16,587 nt of DNA from Bacteroidota bacterium (GTDB taxonomy: Bacteria; Spirochaetota; Spirochaetia; JABMQR01): positions 1 through 16,587 of the forward strand of contig JABMQR010000162.1 of the NCBI GenBank assembly GCA_013202335.1, read 5' to 3'. The position numbers were made by a program, and so were the translations under genes. Shown piece after piece: positions 14,831 through 16,587 of this stretch (position 1 is its first letter; each line of letters begins with the position of its first letter). The notes under the pieces were generated by a model. The model worked only from the letters and a program-made list of their open reading frames with translations, did no database searches and was not told the origin of the DNA.

Positions 14831-15778
14831 CTATAAGTAGTGTCTGATAATATTTCTCACAGCAGATTCATAAGACGACCCGAAAAGATTCAAGTGATTC
14901 AGCATATGATATAGATTGTAAAGATCTTTCCGTTCCCCATATCCCGAATCCCGGGGTATGATATCATAGTAACCTTCATAGAAACTCCTGCTGAAGCCCC
15001 CAAAAAGCTCCGTCATGGCAATATCTACTTCTGGATGCCCGTAATATACTGCCGGGTCAACAACTACCCACTCACCAGTATTTGCATGCATAACATTACC
15101 ACCCCACAGATCACCATGTACGAGTACAGGATATTCAGGTTCAGGTAATAAAGTTTCCAACTTTCCTAACACGGCATCAAGTTGATTCCGAAGTTTCCGG
15201 TTAAGCAGATTTCGTTTTTCTGCAATTTCAATTTGATATCCAAGCCTGCATTCACGAAAAAAACTAATCCAGCTTGAATGGAAGGTGTTAATTTGTGGAG
15301 TACGTCCTATAAAATTATCATGATGAAAACCAAAGAACTCAGCCCTGCAGCCTCCACTCCCGTTCACACCCCCTGCTGCATGAAACAGAGCAATCTGTCT
15401 GCCTAAAATTTGGTCAGCATTCTTCATAGCAGATCCCTGGGGAATGTATTCCAGCACCAGATAGTGGGAATTCCCAAACCTGCCTTCCCCCAGCACTTCA
15501 GGAGTCCTGAGTGTTACGGGTTCAACGTTGAGGTTTAAATTCAGAATTTTCCGCAATGCTTCCAGCCCTTCTGCTTCAGCCTCGAAGAAATTCTCAGGAG
15601 AGTCCTTCTGCACTTTCAAAAAAATGTTTTCCCGGGTTAATCCATCCTCTTTCCGACTCATCTCAACAATATAATTTTCATTAATATCGCCTCCGTGAGC
15701 TGGAAGCACCCTCTGAACCAATAGATTACTATCTACAAGTTTAACTGCCTGGGCGGCAATCTGCCGGAGAGTACTCAT
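14831..15778 (-). CDS. Fructosamine/ketosamine-3-kinase family protein (FN3K homologue), 315 aa
   Basis: Phosphorylates the third carbon of ketoamines formed when sugars react with amines, which makes the adduct unstable and frees the amine. Characterised bacterial members act mainly on ribulosamines and erythrulosamines. The kinase fold is recognisable: HGGDINENY near 28-36, K55 in NIFLKV, E68 or E70 as the lysine's partner, hinge LVLEYIP (107-113), catalytic HGDLWGGN (221-228, D223) and DPAVYYGHPEVDIAMTELFGGF (from 241, D241 binds metal). The family C-terminal LYNLYHMLNHLNLFG is present. The start overlaps the stop of the upstream phosphatase as ATGA, so the two proteins are translated together. 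Assignment to the family is firm; the natural substrate is inferred from the gene pair. Confidence 0.93.
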   Translation of the reverse strand: MSTLRQIAAQAVKLVDSNLLVQRVLPAHGGDINENYIVEMSRKEDGLTRENIFLKVQKDSPENFFEAEAEGLEALRKILNLNLNVEPVTLRTPEVLGEGRFGNSHYLVLEYIPQGSAMKNADQILGRQIALFHAAGGVNGSGGCRAEFFGFHHDNFIGRTPQINTFHSSWISFFRECRLGYQIEIAEKRNLLNRKLRNQLDAVLGKLETLLPEPEYPVLVHGDLWGGNVMHANTGEWVVVDPAVYYGHPEVDIAMTELFGGFSRSFYEGYYDIIPRDSGYGERKDLYNLYHMLNHLNLFGSSYESAVRNIIRHYL

Positions 15779-16239
15779 AAGCGTTTCTGTACGTGTAAAA
15801 CTATGTTCTTACAGGTTCTCTTCACTATATCTATTACATTTTGAAAACCTTCCGGTCCTCCGTAATAAGGATCAGGAACATCACCTTGCCCCGTGGGATC
15901 AAAATCACGGAACATTACTACTTTTTCCCGTTCTTCTTCTGTTCTGGACATTTTCATTATATCCGAGTAATTACTGTGATCCATTGAAAAAATAAGATCA
16001 TATTCTGAAAAATCCGGAAACGTGAAGAGACGTGATCTGTGATCAATTTCTATCCCGTTTTTAGCTGCTGTTTTTCTCATTCTACTGTCAGACTGCTCCC
16101 CTATATGATATGAAGAGACACCGGCCGATTCGACAAAAACCAAAGACTCCAGTCCTTTTTCCTGCAGTATCTGCCCACAAACAGCATGGGCAAGCGGTGA
16201 TCTGCATATATTTCCAAGACACACAAAAAGTATTTTCAT
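15775..16239 (-). CDS. Low-molecular-weight phosphotyrosine phosphatase family protein, 154 aa
   Basis: Cysteine-dependent phosphatase. The active-site loop is CLGNICRSP (7-15; nucleophile C7, R13 of CX5R), and the general acid is D123 in VPDPYYGG (121-128), followed by GFQNVIDIV. Members act on protein phosphotyrosine or on small molecules. Placed immediately before an FN3K homologue, this one may dephosphorylate ribulosamine-5-phosphates, as reported for some family members. The ATG at 16239 gives the normal N-terminus (MKILFVC) but has no Shine-Dalgarno. An in-frame ATG at 16263 adds MVVCYFSI, has a weak AGGT close by and lies about 20 nt from a plausible transcription start, so it cannot be excluded. 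The stop overlaps the kinase start (ATGA). Confidence 0.9.
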   Translation of the reverse strand: MKILFVCLGNICRSPLAHAVCGQILQEKGLESLVFVESAGVSSYHIGEQSDSRMRKTAAKNGIEIDHRSRLFTFPDFSEYDLIFSMDHSNYSDIMKMSRTEEEREKVVMFRDFDPTGQGDVPDPYYGGPEGFQNVIDIVKRTCKNIVLHVQKRL

Positions 16240-16290
16240 AATTGAAAAATAGCATACTACCATTTACCTGTCCACTGAGCTTGCAGCCAG

Positions 16291-16319
16291 TAAATACGTA
16301 ATCCACTTTTTATTCACAA
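16291..16319 (-). promoter_or_regulatory. Probable promoter of the phosphatase-kinase operon
   Basis: On the minus strand TTGTGA (16319-16314) and TATTTA (16296-16291) are separated by 17 nt. Each box matches 4 of 6 consensus positions. Transcription would start near 16284, 20 nt before the ATG at 16263 and 44 nt before the ATG at 16239. Confidence 0.45.
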
Positions 16320-16417
16320 ATAAGATGATTTTTGAAATTGGCCAGGAGTCCTATCGGACTTGATGCTTTTGCTGTTAGTTGGCCCATTAATAATTGACTT
16401 GGGTCTTTTTTTCATAT

Positions 16418-16440
16418 GAAGTTTTTCAAAGAAAAACTTC
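16418..16440. repeat. Perfect AT-rich inverted repeat
   Basis: GAAGTTTTTC (16418-16427) and GAAAAACTTC (16431-16440) are perfect 10-bp arms around AAA. They are preceded by the palindrome TTCATATGAA (16411-16420), which shares GAA with the left arm. No U-tract follows on either strand, so a standard terminator is unlikely; an operator or a remnant of a mobile-element end is possible. Confidence 0.5.
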
Positions 16441-16587
16441 TGAGAATATAATTGATACAATTTTATTACATTGAGCAGCAAAAAAGATGGGGGGAAGCAA
16501 AATCCAAACTGAAATGATTAAGAACTGATACGAACCTTGTGGGAAGGAAAGTAGAGTAACATCTTTGAGGATAAAAACTTAATAGGT

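Larger units (their letters stand above)
16264..16587. other. Gene-free stretch upstream of the phosphatase-kinase pair
   Basis: No convincing coding region was seen on either strand. The longest minus-strand reading frames (for example a 33-codon frame beginning ATGAAAAAAAGACCC) lack ribosome-binding sites and recognisable motifs. The stretch contains the probable phosphatase promoter, the short hairpin AGTCC-TATC-GGACT (16347-16360), and a 10-bp inverted repeat with a 3-nt loop (16418-16440). The last 80 bases are purine-rich and may be the leader of a gene beyond the window. Confidence 0.5.

Noticed and set aside
16500..16587. Possible tRNA or intron end because of GGTTCGTATC on the minus strand and a purine-rich tail
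   Set aside because: No acceptor stem, anticodon arm or CCA can be folded, and no intron domain could be recognised.

Overview
The window looks like chromosomal sequence from a free-living, probably anaerobic spirochaete (Spirochaetales). This is inferred from three things: low GC; a long-form (553 aa) pyrophosphate-dependent phosphofructokinase of the type known from Borrelia and Treponema; and a sugar-binding protein whose signal peptide ends in FAGGQ, which I associate with spirochaete binding proteins. No phage, IS, CRISPR, tRNA or rRNA was recognised. Nearly all the sequence is protein-coding in short operons with good Shine-Dalgarno sites.

Layout. 1-2875 (minus): a nitroreductase-family gene cut by the left edge, a YitT-family membrane protein, and a manA-yaiI pair separated by 2 nt. 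3094-5440 (plus): PPi-dependent phosphofructokinase followed 4 nt later by a PlsC-type acyltransferase. A hairpin with a U-tract on the minus strand at 5455-5498 ends the next unit. 5531-8858 (minus): acyl-CoA synthetase, then yhbY, then an iron-ADH-family dehydrogenase, with a perfect palindrome in the leader.

8987-14722 is a carbohydrate-use locus. A LacI-family regulator (plus) is divergent from a minus-strand operon of binding protein, two CUT1 permeases and a sulfatase. The sulfatase begins at a TTG codon and has no signal peptide, so it probably acts in the cytoplasm on an imported sulfated sugar. The intergenic region holds a near-consensus sigma-70 promoter with a 19-bp palindrome over its -10 box and two copies of TTTA(G/C)TAAA upstream. 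A strong hairpin with a U-tract between the binding protein and the permeases should lower permease and sulfatase expression. No ATPase subunit and no sulfatase-maturating enzyme is present.

14831-16239 (minus): a low-molecular-weight phosphatase overlaps a fructosamine-kinase homologue by ATGA. This gene pair is known from scattered bacteria and is thought to repair or detoxify glycated amines. The last 324 bases carry no recognisable gene, only a promoter for this pair and an AT-rich inverted repeat.

Central metabolism (ManA, PFP), lipid metabolism (PlsC, acyl-CoA synthetase) and sulfated-sugar uptake are therefore adjacent. The most useful leads are the regulated sulfatase transport operon and the phosphatase-kinase module.
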